64,000 nucleotides of DNA from Bacillota bacterium (GCA_029555205.1 JAKPTB010000085.1:16149-80148); one strand, 5' to 3'. Counted from the first letter of the stretch, positions 42,575 through 52,624 are shown. Translations and numbers: made by a program. The notes: a model not told the origin generated them from the sequence alone.

Positions 42575-42955
42575 CTAAAAGATATTCTGAATATTGAAGG
42601 ATTCTTTTTCCGGGATATGCTTAATCATCAACCTCAACTCCGCAAGCTCCCCCCAGATCAGATGGATGCTTTCTTTTTCAAGAAAAGCTCCGGTCCTGGC
42701 CATGGAAAACTCAATATTGTCCATTTCCTGGTGGTCAAGGATAACCGGCCACCATTTAGATTTTTCTTCCCAAAATTTTTCCAGCTCCTGGAATTTCTGC
42801 TGTGCGGCGTCCAACTGACCGTTTTGCAGGTTCTGCTCAATTTCATCAATGTTACCAATTAATTCTTCGGTGGATGTTTTTAAAGAATGATTGCTCCAAA
42901 TACCCACTGAGATAATTACTATAAATATAAGAAATAGTCCTGCCAGTACACGCAT
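42575..42955 (-). CDS. DUF4363 family protein
   Basis: The 126-residue protein has an N-terminal membrane anchor (VLAGLFLIFIVIISVGIWSN) and a helical external or membrane-proximal part. This includes LQNGQLDAAQQKFQELEKFWEEKSKWWPVILDHQEMDNIEFSMAR, the DUF4363 pattern. Such proteins usually lie next to DUF421 genes in spore formers, as here. The function is unknown. AGAGG lies before the ATG. It is the second gene of a two-gene unit after DUF421. Confidence 0.85.
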   Translation of the reverse strand: MRVLAGLFLIFIVIISVGIWSNHSLKTSTEELIGNIDEIEQNLQNGQLDAAQQKFQELEKFWEEKSKWWPVILDHQEMDNIEFSMARTGAFLEKESIHLIWGELAELRLMIKHIPEKESFNIQNIF

Positions 42956-42990
42956 TTCTAAGGTACCTCTGTTTGATTCATTTTGTTTGC

Positions 42991-43671
42991 TTAGCTGGTC
43001 CTGGATTTTAGCTGGTAGAACAGTTTTCCATTGGAATCCAGGCTGGCAAAAAGCACTTCTTTGAAGTGTTCGACACCAAACTTCTTTAATTCAGATTTTA
43101 ACCAGTCTATGCTGAGATTCATTTTCTGCAAGTTTTGACGTAATACATTACCGTCAATCACCAGAGTCGTTGGAAGTCCTTCATAGGATGTCGCAACATT
43201 CAAGTCTGCTGGAACCAGTGGCCTTTTTTGGGACTTTGGAATAATACTTAACTGTCCACTGGTTTCCAGAATGGCAAACTCGACATCGGCGATATTGGGC
43301 ATGTTCTTGGCCCTCAGCTGCTCCAGTAAATCATTGATGTTATATCGGATACGTTTCAACTCCTGCTCAACAATTTTGCCGTTTTCAATCAAGACGCTGG
43401 GTGTGCCGCAAATAATCCCCCTGGCCCGTTCACTCTTGAGAGATATATAGGACAGGGCAACTTCCGCCAACAGCAGCGTTATAATTGGAAAGAGGCCGCT
43501 GAAAAGGGGTATCCCGGTGTCTTCCATGGGAATTGCCGCCAGAGCTGAGAGCATAATAACTATAACTAGCTCATAGGGCTGCAGCTGGCCGATTTGCTTT
43601 TTGCCCATTAACCTTAAACCGATAACAACCACGATAAACAAAACCAGAGTACGAAAGATCCCCAGCAGCAT
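42991..43671 (-). CDS. DUF421 (YetF-type) membrane protein
   Basis: The 226-residue protein has three N-terminal membrane helices (about residues 4-75) and two cytoplasmic alpha/beta repeats: RGIICGTPSVLIENGKIVEQELKRIRYNINDLLEQLRAKN, then the strand-helix region ending in LKKFGVEHFKEVLFASLDSNGKLFYQ. In Bacillus relatives have been linked to spore germination and envelope properties, but no clear activity is known. AAGGAG lies before the ATG. It forms an operon with DUF4363. Confidence 0.9.
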   Translation of the reverse strand: MLLGIFRTLVLFIVVVIGLRLMGKKQIGQLQPYELVIVIMLSALAAIPMEDTGIPLFSGLFPIITLLLAEVALSYISLKSERARGIICGTPSVLIENGKIVEQELKRIRYNINDLLEQLRAKNMPNIADVEFAILETSGQLSIIPKSQKRPLVPADLNVATSYEGLPTTLVIDGNVLRQNLQKMNLSIDWLKSELKKFGVEHFKEVLFASLDSNGKLFYQLKSRTS

Positions 43672-43883
43672 GCAAATTTGCTCCTTGATTTATTTTAAAT
43701 CAACCATATTATTTCCCCTTCTGGTTATTTTATAATGGTTTACATTTGTTTCCCTCTTAAGAATAGCTTCCAAATATTAATTTGCTTGAACAGGAATATT
43801 CTGCGAAATATTTCTAGCTTTAAAGAGAAGCTTACCGGGCCATAATAATAATAGTCTTAATAATCAAGGAGGTGTAAGATCAC

Positions 43884-44099
43884 GTGACAATTGGATCCAA
43901 GATGCACCATACTCTGGCAAGCCTGGAAGGAGCAGCAGCAGATTTGCAGACCTTTGCCCTGGACAGCCAGGACCAGACTGCTAAAAAAATGTTTAACGAC
44001 TTAAACCGCCAATTAGAAGATATTGTTCAAACATTAAAAGGACGAGTGAACTACCTTGAAAAGCAGGAACCCCAGTATAAGATGAACCAGGATCATTAA
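43884..44099 (+). CDS. DUF1657 family protein
   Basis: The 71-residue helical protein has the DUF1657 pattern MHHTLASLEGAAADLQTFALDSQDQTAKKMFNDLNRQLEDIVQTLKGRV. The family is restricted to spore formers and is often found close to spoVA and DUF421 genes, suggesting a spore role. The start is GTG behind AAGGAGGTG. A strong terminator follows, and the gene is divergent from DUF421. Confidence 0.9.
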   Translation: MTIGSKMHHTLASLEGAAADLQTFALDSQDQTAKKMFNDLNRQLEDIVQTLKGRVNYLEKQEPQYKMNQDH

Positions 44100-44112
44100 G
44101 CAGGTTTACCCG

Positions 44113-44144
44113 GGGATATGGTCAAAAGCCATATCCCTTTTTTT
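44113..44144 (+). terminator. Terminator after the DUF1657 gene
   Basis: GGGATATGG-TCAAAAG-CCATATCCC is a perfect 9-bp stem followed by seven T residues. Confidence 0.92.
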
Positions 44145-44170
44145 ACAAACTTTCTTAAATCTATATACAG

Positions 44171-44386
44171 TTAATGCTTTCTTTTCAGCCAGGCCAGGCT
44201 TAGCGGGCGCACCTTAAAGAGGCCCGGTTTAAAATCAGAATAACAAAGAAGCTTGTTACACTTCTTGCAAAAATAAATTTCTCTGGTATCGTTAGGGATA
44301 CCTACAACTTCTTCGCCGCACAAACATTTTACCTGTTTAATCTCCGGACTCTTCTTACCCATAATTCTTTCAAGCAAGTTTAACAT
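44171..44386 (-). CDS. Small zinc-ribbon-like hypothetical protein
   Basis: From the ATG at 44386, nine bases after GGGAGG, the protein has 71 residues. It contains two cysteine pairs, CLC and CKKC, about 19 residues apart, as in a small zinc ribbon, and a basic tail (SLAWLKRKH). A longer frame to 44470 lacks a ribosome site. I do not know the family. It is convergent with DUF1657 and divergent from the gene at 44769. Confidence 0.65.
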   Translation of the reverse strand: MLNLLERIMGKKSPEIKQVKCLCGEEVVGIPNDTREIYFCKKCNKLLCYSDFKPGLFKVRPLSLAWLKRKH

Positions 44387-44768
44387 ATCAGCAATCCTCC
44401 CTGGTTGGCTGTATCCAACCTGAATTGAAAATTGAATTCCTGCCATTCTGCTGGTGCCGCGTCGCGGCATAGTTGTCTAAGATGCAACAAATATATGCAA
44501 ATGGAACCACCCCTGTTTTGATTAAGTCTTACAGGTTTATGAATAATGAACAGTTTGTCATGGCCCAGACAACTCTTTTCTAACTGTTTGAAAAGGTTTA
44601 TTCTCATTATGTATTACAATTATAAGAAGATTTAATCTATATATCAATTAATTATAACAGAGTTATAGTTAATAATGATAAATATTTGTTAAAAAGGATC
44701 TAGATATTTGACTATATCAAAATTATCATATATAATTCATATAAAAATCATAAGGGGTTGACAGGTAA

Positions 44769-45068
44769 ATGGCTTTTGAAGTTTACAAACCACGCATTGA
44801 GAAAGAAGCCACTATCGCTATTTCAAAGAATCACCTTACTCTAAATAAAAAATTGTTGGATAAAATCAATACAAGATATGTAGAACTGGCCTATGACCCG
44901 GAAACAAGAAACATCCGGATTAAACCTTCAACTACTGATAATGGTCTTGTCCTAAATCGAAACAAGATTGGAGCAAGGGGTTTTTTCAAACATTTCAAAA
45001 TTGATCAAAAAGGCAAATATAATGTTGTGTATAATGAAAAGGAAAAGGCCTTTTACATTCAAATTTGA
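44769..45068 (+). CDS. Small protein of the MAFEVYKP family (intact paralog)
   Basis: The 99-residue protein starts MAFEVYKPRIEKEATIAISKNHLTLNKK and ends KYNVVYNEKEKAFYIQI. It aligns over its whole length with the IS-split gene at 40481. The conserved parts are the N-terminal block, the strand with VELAYDPETRNIRIKPS, GARGFFKHFKI and the C-terminal strand pair. There is no signal peptide or membrane helix. AAGGGG precedes the ATG. No c-di-GMP aptamer is seen before it. The function is unknown; the fold may be a small DNA- or ligand-binding beta domain. Confidence 0.75.
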   Translation: MAFEVYKPRIEKEATIAISKNHLTLNKKLLDKINTRYVELAYDPETRNIRIKPSTTDNGLVLNRNKIGARGFFKHFKIDQKGKYNVVYNEKEKAFYIQI

Positions 45069-45078
45069 AGACCGATGC

Positions 45079-45114
45079 ATGTAACAAGCCGGGCTTAACT
45101 CCGGCTTGTTACAT
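45079..45114. terminator. Long perfect hairpin after the paralog
   Basis: A 14-bp perfect stem (ATGTAACAAGCCGG with CCGGCTTGTTACAT) encloses GCTTAACT. The T-run is weak, so it may end transcription poorly or protect the 3' end. Confidence 0.7.
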
Positions 45115-45185
45115 ACTCTCCTTTATAAACCCATTTTATCCATAATAAATGTACCTTTTATTATTTTGCCCCTGCAGGTTTGATC

Positions 45186-45692
45186 CTAATGCAGTGAGCA
45201 AGCAGGTATTTGGCTGACCTGCAGTATTTCCAGCAGTTGAACCAGTTTAGCGCTGTCTTTACAGAACATCGCCCGGTCGGCCACCTTACTGGTAAGGACA
45301 TTCATCCCCCGGCCGGCATCCCGGACCAACAGTACTCTTGGCCTGAAGCGGCCTAACATATCCATGCCCGCCGCAATACCCTCCTCGATTAGTTTCCAGT
45401 CAGTAATTAATAACAGGTGATCTTTTTGGGTGATAACCGGCAGGTATTCCCACATATCCAGGGTAAAGCCAATGGCTATAACCTCTTCACCATCCCAGCC
45501 TATCTCCAGTGTAACCATGCACTCACTATTACAGGCAGTGCTCAACTCCCATTTAAACCAGTAATCTAGATCTTCCCCTTCATAAAGACGTTTGCATAAT
45601 GCGGATAAATTCCGGTCCAGAGACGGTACCACCAGAACCACAGCCTGTTCTGTCTCACCTATGAATTCGGGTAAGGAGATCTCTTTACACAT
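45186..45692 (-). CDS. Hypothetical protein
   Basis: This 168-residue protein is not one I recognise. It contains hydrophobic strands in regular spacing (AVVLVVPSLDRN, EVIAIGFTLDMWEYLPV, HLLLITDWKLIEEGIAAGMDML, RPRVLLVRDAG), suggesting a cytoplasmic alpha/beta fold. Seven cysteines are present, but no classic cluster motif. GGGGG lies before the ATG. It has its own transcript between two plus-strand genes. Confidence 0.65.
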   Translation of the reverse strand: MCKEISLPEFIGETEQAVVLVVPSLDRNLSALCKRLYEGEDLDYWFKWELSTACNSECMVTLEIGWDGEEVIAIGFTLDMWEYLPVITQKDHLLLITDWKLIEEGIAAGMDMLGRFRPRVLLVRDAGRGMNVLTSKVADRAMFCKDSAKLVQLLEILQVSQIPACSLH

Positions 45693-45863
45693 TTACATAA
45701 CCCCCATTTTAATACTTATAAACCTCTGACATATGATTAATAAAACTTTTTGAATAAACCCCTGAACCCGAATCACAAATACCGTCTGTTAAAAAATTAT
45801 TATTTTATAATACTCTTTTAATTTAAACTATGTAGTTTTATAATAGTAGCGGGGTGTAAAAAT

Positions 45864-46151
45864 ATGGCAAATAAGCAGTGGACCATCATCGAAGAAGTGG
45901 AAAAACTCACGGAGGAAAACGCCTCGAACTTTCTTGCGCCATCAGTGTACGGGCAAGTTAAAATTAAAGGAAAATATATCAGGGATGAAAACGGTAAACT
46001 GGTCCCTGTTCTGGTTAAAACCAGGAGGCAGGTTCAGATTCAGCAGCCTGCTGCAGTTAAGGATGAAAAGGAAGAGATCCGGGAACCCGAAAAAACCAGC
46101 CAGGGCATTATCATCAGGCTCCAGCACTGGTTGCGCTCGTTTTTCTTTTAG
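45864..46151 (+). CDS. Hypothetical protein
   Basis: The 95-residue protein has a conserved-looking start (NKQWTIIEEVEKLTEENASNFLAPSVYGQVKIKGKYIRDENGKLVPVLVKTRR), a charged linker, and a hydrophobic amphipathic end (IIIRLQHWLRSFFF) that might touch the membrane. There is no signal peptide. GGGGTG precedes the ATG. It converges on the macro-domain gene. I do not know its function. Confidence 0.6.
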   Translation: MANKQWTIIEEVEKLTEENASNFLAPSVYGQVKIKGKYIRDENGKLVPVLVKTRRQVQIQQPAAVKDEKEEIREPEKTSQGIIIRLQHWLRSFFF

Positions 46152-46172
46152 TTCTTAAAACAGCTGGATGTG

Positions 46173-47255
46173 TTAATCAAGACCTTTTTTCAGGTGCAGC
46201 GCCAGCTTTTCAGCCTGTCTGGCAAGAGCCAGGTAGCCGCTCCGGTTTGGATGGGCATCGTCTCCATAATAGTACGGATTAGCCTTCCCCGTATCCGGAT
46301 CCGACAGGGGTGTGTGAAAATCCAGCACAGGCAGCATCCGTGCGCCTGCAAATTCCTGGATCCACTTTTTTAAAGCCGCTAATTCGGATACCAGGGACTT
46401 TACCACAGAATGCGGGATAAAACTGCCCACCTGGAAAATATTGATCGGAGGCGGCATCCCGAGCACCGGACAGATACCCTCATTCAAGGCTTCCCTGACC
46501 ATATACAGAATATTTTCCTGAATACCCTTTGCGGAAATCCCTGACAGGATGTCATTTGTCCCGCCAAGAATAATTACATAAGCCGGTTCCAGCTTTATTA
46601 CATCATCCCAAAAGCGGTTTAACATGTCCCAGGTGGTGTCTCCGTTGATTCCCTTGTTGGCCAGATTCAGCCCGGAGGAGCCGGCACAAATACTTACCCA
46701 GGAAGCCTCCGGTCCATAAGGATATCCATAGGTGATACTGTCACCGAGACATACGATCCGGCGGCGTCCGGCAATTCTGGAAAATGCCTGGCACCCTTTT
46801 TCATCAAAGAGGGCGAACAGGACTTCTTCTAATTCGGCACCCCTGGCCATTTGGCTGCGCACTTCACTCAACATTACGGCAGCGGCAAGATCCAGGTCCA
46901 GTCCCCCTACACCCGTGCCCAGAGCAGGAAAAACCACACTTTTAAGCCCCAGTTCTCCGGCCCTCCGGAGTGCATTCCGGGTGGCCAGCCGGACCTTTTC
47001 CGCGTCTGTAACCCGGTCAGGCCCCATAACCGCAGCATGAATCACATAGCGCGCCTTGAGCGCCCCGGCGCCTGTAACCACTGCTTCGCCCACGGGCACC
47101 GGACCTCTGGCCACGGCCTCCGCCTCAATAATAGAACCCCCCTTGCGCTTGATGGCACCTGCCACACCGGCCTGCATCGTGAGCTGGTTATTGGCGGCAT
47201 TGACCACGGCGTCTGCAGAGATTTCGGTGAGATCACCCTTTATAACCTTAATCAT
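46173..47255 (-). CDS. Macro domain fused to SGNH/GDSL hydrolase
   Basis: Residues 1-160 form an ADP-ribose-binding macro domain: VIKGDLTEISADAVVNAANN, GVAGAIKRKGG and FPALGTGVGGLDLDLAA. Residues 165-358 form an SGNH hydrolase with Ser173 in GDSIT, the Gly in NGDTT, Asn234 in GGTND, and the Asp-His pair of YGDDAHPNRSGY. Macro domains of this type remove O-acetyl-ADP-ribose or ADP-ribosyl esters; SGNH enzymes remove acyl groups. The fusion suggests one protein cleaving both groups from a nucleotide or protein. The ATG lies behind GGGG. No ADP-ribosyltransferase is next to it. Confidence 0.88.
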   Translation of the reverse strand: MIKVIKGDLTEISADAVVNAANNQLTMQAGVAGAIKRKGGSIIEAEAVARGPVPVGEAVVTGAGALKARYVIHAAVMGPDRVTDAEKVRLATRNALRRAGELGLKSVVFPALGTGVGGLDLDLAAAVMLSEVRSQMARGAELEEVLFALFDEKGCQAFSRIAGRRRIVCLGDSITYGYPYGPEASWVSICAGSSGLNLANKGINGDTTWDMLNRFWDDVIKLEPAYVIILGGTNDILSGISAKGIQENILYMVREALNEGICPVLGMPPPINIFQVGSFIPHSVVKSLVSELAALKKWIQEFAGARMLPVLDFHTPLSDPDTGKANPYYYGDDAHPNRSGYLALARQAEKLALHLKKGLD

Positions 47256-47362
47256 CGCTCTACCCCGCTTACCTGTTTATCTTTATTAGTGGTAGTATTC
47301 TCGCCAGGTTTCTGTTATTCCTCCAGAGAATGTAAAATTGCTGCTTCTAATCAGGCATCCTT

Positions 47363-47965
47363 TCAAATATTTTTGATCCTTTTTTTATATTTTTTGAAGT
47401 AGACATAGACCAGGTATACACCCAGCAGCCCTAACCCCACAAGGGGCAGGCCGTTGTTCAGATAGCTGGAAATAAGCCGGTAGTTGTGACCGAAAAACAT
47501 TCCCAGCAGCAGGTAAAGGCTCCCCCAGCCCAAGGTGAAGAGTGTATTATATAAGAGGAAGTACCCGGCCCCAATCCTGCTTACACCGGCCATATACGGG
47601 GTCAAGTTGCTCACACCGGGCAAAAACCGCCCGAAAACAATAAAAGCCGGCGCCGAACGGTCCAGCCAGGACTGAGTTTGTTTAATTCGCTCAGGCGTGA
47701 TCCTCAGGTATTTGCCGCACCATAAAAAGAAGGGCTGACCCAGATACCGGCCAATTAGATAGGCCGTAAAGGAACCTGCCGTGTAACCGGACAGGGTGGC
47801 GATTAATGCGCTAAAAAAATTAAGTTTTCCTTGATTAACTAAAAACCCCGTCAGGACAACCATAATACCCCCGGGAAACGGTAATCCCATTGCTTCAATG
47901 AATACACCCGCCAGCAGCCCGGCAAGGCCGAGGGTGGTAAGATAATTTACAATAAAATCGAGCAA
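47363..47965 (-). CDS. DedA family membrane protein
   Basis: The 200-residue protein has the DedA pattern: GVFIEAMGLPFPGG near residue 20, GYTAGSFTAYLIGRYLGQPF near 60, and the conserved FGRFLPGVSNLTPYMAGVSRI near 115, with several membrane helices. Members flip or move lipid carriers, such as undecaprenyl phosphate, or other lipids, and keep membrane potential stable. The start is TTG after GGAGGGGGG. It lies about 60 bases downstream of pyk. Confidence 0.9.
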   Translation of the reverse strand: MLDFIVNYLTTLGLAGLLAGVFIEAMGLPFPGGIMVVLTGFLVNQGKLNFFSALIATLSGYTAGSFTAYLIGRYLGQPFFLWCGKYLRITPERIKQTQSWLDRSAPAFIVFGRFLPGVSNLTPYMAGVSRIGAGYFLLYNTLFTLGWGSLYLLLGMFFGHNYRLISSYLNNGLPLVGLGLLGVYLVYVYFKKYKKRIKNI

Positions 47966-48026
47966 AAAAAATCCCCCCTCCGGCGTCTAAGCTTAGGATG
48001 CCCGGAGAAGGAGAGTTTCATTAATC

Positions 48027-49778
48027 CTACAAAACCCTGGCCGTACCCTTGTAGATAAGTCCCCTTAGCCCGTCCACAGTTACAGTGGCGCCGTCCGGCA
48101 GAAGCGCGGAGGCCCCTTCCACCCCCACGATCACAGGCTTGCCGAATTCCAGGCAGACGATAGCGGCATGGGAGGTCAGGCCGCCCACCTCCGTTACAAC
48201 AGCCCCTGCCTTTTGGATCGCTGGGATGAAATCCATATCGGTGTCTGTTGTCACGAGGATGTCACCTGACTGCACTTTTTCCAGGGCCTCCCGGGCGCTG
48301 CGGGCAAGCCGCACGGAGCCTGTCACTGCCCTGCTGCCGATCCCGGTACCACGGGCCAGGATATCGCCCACCGTTAAAACACGGATCAGATTTGTAGTGC
48401 CCCGCACTCCCACTGGTATGCCGGCTGTAAAAACAACAAGATCGCCGCCTTTAATGAGGCCGGCCTTTAAAGAGACCTCGACGGCAGTGGACATCATTTC
48501 GTCCGTGTTTCTTTTTGACGCGGCCAGGAGCGGCTGGACACCCCAGGTCAAGGCCAGCTTCCTCATCACGCCGGCATGGGGCGTGACCGCCACAACCGGC
48601 GCCTGAGGCCGGTATTTTGAAACCATCCTGGCGGTATGACCCGACTCCGTTGATGTTATAATTGCTGCCGCTCCAAGGTCCTGGGCGGTGGCGCAGCTGG
48701 CGTAGCTGATGGCATCTGTCACCGTGCGCTGGGAAACGCACCTCTTTTCACCAAGTATTTCACCGTATTGCAAGGCGGCCTCCGCCCGCTCGGCGATCCT
48801 GGCCATGGTCCTGACGGCCTCCAGGGGATATTTGCCCGCCGCCGTTTCCCCCGATAGCATCACCGCGTCTGTCCCGTCAAAGATGGCGTTGGCCACGTCG
48901 CTGGCTTCCGCCCGGGTGGGCCGAGGTTTATGTAGCATCGATTCCAGCATCTGGGTAGCTGTCACCACCGGCTTACCGGCGCGGTTACAGAGTTTAATTA
49001 TGGTTTTTTGCACCAGGGGGACCTCTTCCACCGGGATTTCCACACCGAGGTCCCCCCTGGCCACCATGACCCCGTCTGAAACCTTGATGATTTCTTCCAG
49101 GTTTTGTACTGCTTCCCTGTTCTCGATCTTGGAAATAATATCTATTTGGGCCCCGCTCTCTTCTAAAACTCTGCGAATGTCCAGAACGTCAGCGGCTTTT
49201 CGGACAAAGGAAGCAGCTAAAAAATCAAAGTTGTGTTCGATCCCGAACTTGATATCCTCAATATCCTTATCTGTTAAAGCCGGCAGGTTCAACGCCGCCC
49301 CCGGCACATTGACGCCCTTCTGGCTGGTAATTTCGCCGCCATTCACAACCCGGCAGAGGATCTCCCTTGCCAAAGCGCTGAGAACCTCAAGCTCGATTAA
49401 GCCGTCGTCCAGAAGGATCGTGTCCCCTTTCCGGACATCCCGGGGCAGGCCGCCGTAGGTTACGGGAATACGCTCCCTGTTCCCCTTGATCTCTTCCGTG
49501 GTTAAGGTCACCCGGGCGCCTTGTTCAAGATAGACCGGTTCTTCCTTGAAAAAGCCCAGGCGGATTTCCGGCCCTTTGGTATCCAGCATAAGAGCCACAT
49601 TTTTTTCAGTCTCTTCTGCAGCCCGGCGGATCATGGCAATGCGCCGGGCATGTTCTTCATGGGTTCCGTGGGAAAAATTCAGGCGGGCTACGTTCATACC
49701 GGACAAAAGCAACCCTTTGAGGGTTTTCAAATCATCGCTGGCAGGGCCGATGGTACAGACAATCTTGGTTTTGCGCAA
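48027..49778 (-). CDS. pyk: Pyruvate kinase
   Basis: This 583-residue glycolytic enzyme converts phosphoenolpyruvate and ADP to pyruvate and ATP. RKTKIVCTIGPAS at the start, LDTKGPEIR, KIENREAVQNL, VARGDLGVE and TATQMLESM in the barrel, and ETAAGKYP in the core are all present. The extra C-terminal PEP-utiliser domain (GLTSHAAIVCLEFGKPVIVG, about residues 530-580) is that of Bacillus-type enzymes. I chose the TTG at 49778, eight bases after AGGGGG; the longer frame overlaps that site. It follows pfkA, whose stop lies just ahead of the site, so the pair is an operon. Confidence 0.95.
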   Translation of the reverse strand: MRKTKIVCTIGPASDDLKTLKGLLLSGMNVARLNFSHGTHEEHARRIAMIRRAAEETEKNVALMLDTKGPEIRLGFFKEEPVYLEQGARVTLTTEEIKGNRERIPVTYGGLPRDVRKGDTILLDDGLIELEVLSALAREILCRVVNGGEITSQKGVNVPGAALNLPALTDKDIEDIKFGIEHNFDFLAASFVRKAADVLDIRRVLEESGAQIDIISKIENREAVQNLEEIIKVSDGVMVARGDLGVEIPVEEVPLVQKTIIKLCNRAGKPVVTATQMLESMLHKPRPTRAEASDVANAIFDGTDAVMLSGETAAGKYPLEAVRTMARIAERAEAALQYGEILGEKRCVSQRTVTDAISYASCATAQDLGAAAIITSTESGHTARMVSKYRPQAPVVAVTPHAGVMRKLALTWGVQPLLAASKRNTDEMMSTAVEVSLKAGLIKGGDLVVFTAGIPVGVRGTTNLIRVLTVGDILARGTGIGSRAVTGSVRLARSAREALEKVQSGDILVTTDTDMDFIPAIQKAGAVVTEVGGLTSHAAIVCLEFGKPVIVGVEGASALLPDGATVTVDGLRGLIYKGTARVL

Positions 49779-49792
49779 AAGAAAAACCCCCT

Positions 49793-50755
<963 letters not shown>

Positions 50756-50810
50756 TCAATTTACCTCCCTATAACCTGCCTTATAATGAGCTATGGCTTA
50801 AAGAAAAAAA

Positions 50811-51767
50811 TTAAACCAGATATGCCTGCCCGATAGTCCGGAACTTGTTGTATCTGCTTTCTATCAGTATCTCCGGGTCGGTTGACTGTAATTCATCCAG
50901 GCATTCAGATATTGCCTGACCCAAACTCTGGGCAGCGGCCTCGGGATCACGGTGCGCGCCCCCCACAGGCTCGGGCACGATCCTGTCAACCACACCCAGC
51001 TTAAAGACATCCTGGGCGGTAATTCTGAAAGTTTCAGCAGCCTCTTTGTTCCGGCTGGCATCCTTCCACAGGATACTGGCATAACCCTCCGGTGAGATAA
51101 CCGAATAAATTGTATGCTCCAGCATCAAGACCCTGTCTCCTACGCCGAAAGCCAGAGCGCCGCCGCTGCCGCCCTCTCCAATTACCACCGCCACAATAGG
51201 CGTCCTGAGGTTGACCATGGTCAGAATACTCCGGGCAATGGCTTCGGACTGGCCCCTCTCCTCCGCGCCCATACCGGGATAGGCTCCCGGTGTATCAATA
51301 AAACAAATCAAGGGGCGTTTAAACTTTTCAGCCTGCTTCATCAGGCGCATGGCCTTGCGGTAGCCCTCGGGATGAGCCATGCCGAAATTCCGGGCCAGGT
51401 TTTCTTTGGTGTCCTTCCCTTTCAAATGGCCTATAACGGTCACCGCGCGTCCCCGAAAGCGGGCGATCCCGCCCACCACCGAGGGGTCGTCCCCGTAGAG
51501 CCGGTCTCCAAACAATTCGTAAAATTGAGTAAACAGGTATTTAATATAATCATAGGCATTGGGCCGTTCCGGGTGCCTGGCAATGAGAACTTTCTGCCAG
51601 GCATCAAGATTACTGTAAATGGACTCTTTCACTTCCCTGGCCCGCTTTTCCAGGATGGCGATCTCATTTGTCAGGTCAATACCTTTATCCCTGGAAAACT
51701 TCCGTAGTTCAGTGATTTTTATTTCCAGTTCTTCGATGGGTTTTTCAAAATCCAAAATAGCCGGCAT
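50811..51767 (-). CDS. accA: Acetyl-CoA carboxylase carboxyltransferase, alpha subunit
   Basis: The 318-residue subunit, with AccD, transfers the carboxyl group from biotin to acetyl-CoA in the first step of fatty acid synthesis. The coiled N-terminus (FEKPIEELEIKITELRKF), the HPERPNAYDYIKYLFTQF segment, IDTPGAYPGMGAEERGQ and GEGGSGGALAFGVGDRVLMLEHTIYSVISPEG are typical. GGAGGAG precedes the ATG, five bases after the accD stop, so the two subunits are made from one message. Confidence 0.95.
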   Translation of the reverse strand: MPAILDFEKPIEELEIKITELRKFSRDKGIDLTNEIAILEKRAREVKESIYSNLDAWQKVLIARHPERPNAYDYIKYLFTQFYELFGDRLYGDDPSVVGGIARFRGRAVTVIGHLKGKDTKENLARNFGMAHPEGYRKAMRLMKQAEKFKRPLICFIDTPGAYPGMGAEERGQSEAIARSILTMVNLRTPIVAVVIGEGGSGGALAFGVGDRVLMLEHTIYSVISPEGYASILWKDASRNKEAAETFRITAQDVFKLGVVDRIVPEPVGGAHRDPEAAAQSLGQAISECLDELQSTDPEILIESRYNKFRTIGQAYLV

Positions 51768-51772
51768 TGAAT

Positions 51773-52624
51773 CTAAATCTCCTCCCGCAAGTGTAAATCC
51801 AGAAGTCCGGTCAGAGCAGCTCTCAACTGGGGCCTGGGAACAATCATGTCCACAAAGCCGTGCTGCTTTAAAAATTCTGCCCGTTGGAAGCCTTCCGGCA
51901 ATTTCTGACGAATGGTCTGTTCGATAACGCGCTGCCCGGCAAAACCGATTAATGCCCCGGGCTCGGCAATAATAAGATCTCCCAGGGCAGCAAAACTGGC
52001 ACTGACACCACCCGTGGTTGGATCGGTCAGGACCGAAATGTAGAGCTGGCCCGCTTCCTCCAGTCTACTCAGGGCTGCGACGGTCTTGGCCATCTGCATC
52101 AATGAAATAATGCCCTCCTGCATCCTGGCTCCCCCAGAAGCTGAAAAAATAATCAATGGCTTGCGGCCGGCAGCAGCAGCTTCAATGGCCCTGGTGATCT
52201 TTTCACCCACAACGGTACCCATGCTCCCCATCATGTAACGGGAGTCCATGACCACTATAACAACAGGATAGCCGCCAACAGACCCCTCTCCGCTAACCAC
52301 TGCCTCATTGAGCCCGGTGTTCTTCACAGCGGAGACCAGCTTGGTTTCATAATCAGGCAAATCAAAGGGGTTGACCGGAAGCATGCCTGCATCCATCTCT
52401 CTAAAGCTGCCCTCGTCCAGAGTCATTTCTATCCGCTCGTGAGCTGGAACCCTGAAATGGTAGCCGCACTTAAGGCATACCCTGTAGTTACGATCCAGCT
52501 CTTTGTTGAATAAGATTTCATTGCAATTTGGGCACTTCACCCAAATACCCTCCGGAATATCTCTGTTCTCGGAATCAGGCTGCACGGTTACATATTTTTG
52601 CTTGCGAAAAAAATCCAAAACCAA
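51773..52624 (-). CDS. accD: Acetyl-CoA carboxylase carboxyltransferase, beta subunit
   Basis: The protein has the N-terminal zinc finger CPNC...CLKC (about residues 30-52) and the carboxyltransferase fold with GSMGTVVGEKITRA, IIFSASGGARMQEGI and LTDPTTGGVSASFA. It pairs with AccA, encoded just downstream. The start is likely the TTG at 52624, eight bases after AGAGG; a GTG at 52633 overlaps that site. A gap of about 230 AT-rich bases upstream probably holds the promoter. Confidence 0.94.
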   Translation of the reverse strand: MVLDFFRKQKYVTVQPDSENRDIPEGIWVKCPNCNEILFNKELDRNYRVCLKCGYHFRVPAHERIEMTLDEGSFREMDAGMLPVNPFDLPDYETKLVSAVKNTGLNEAVVSGEGSVGGYPVVIVVMDSRYMMGSMGTVVGEKITRAIEAAAAGRKPLIIFSASGGARMQEGIISLMQMAKTVAALSRLEEAGQLYISVLTDPTTGGVSASFAALGDLIIAEPGALIGFAGQRVIEQTIRQKLPEGFQRAEFLKQHGFVDMIVPRPQLRAALTGLLDLHLREEI

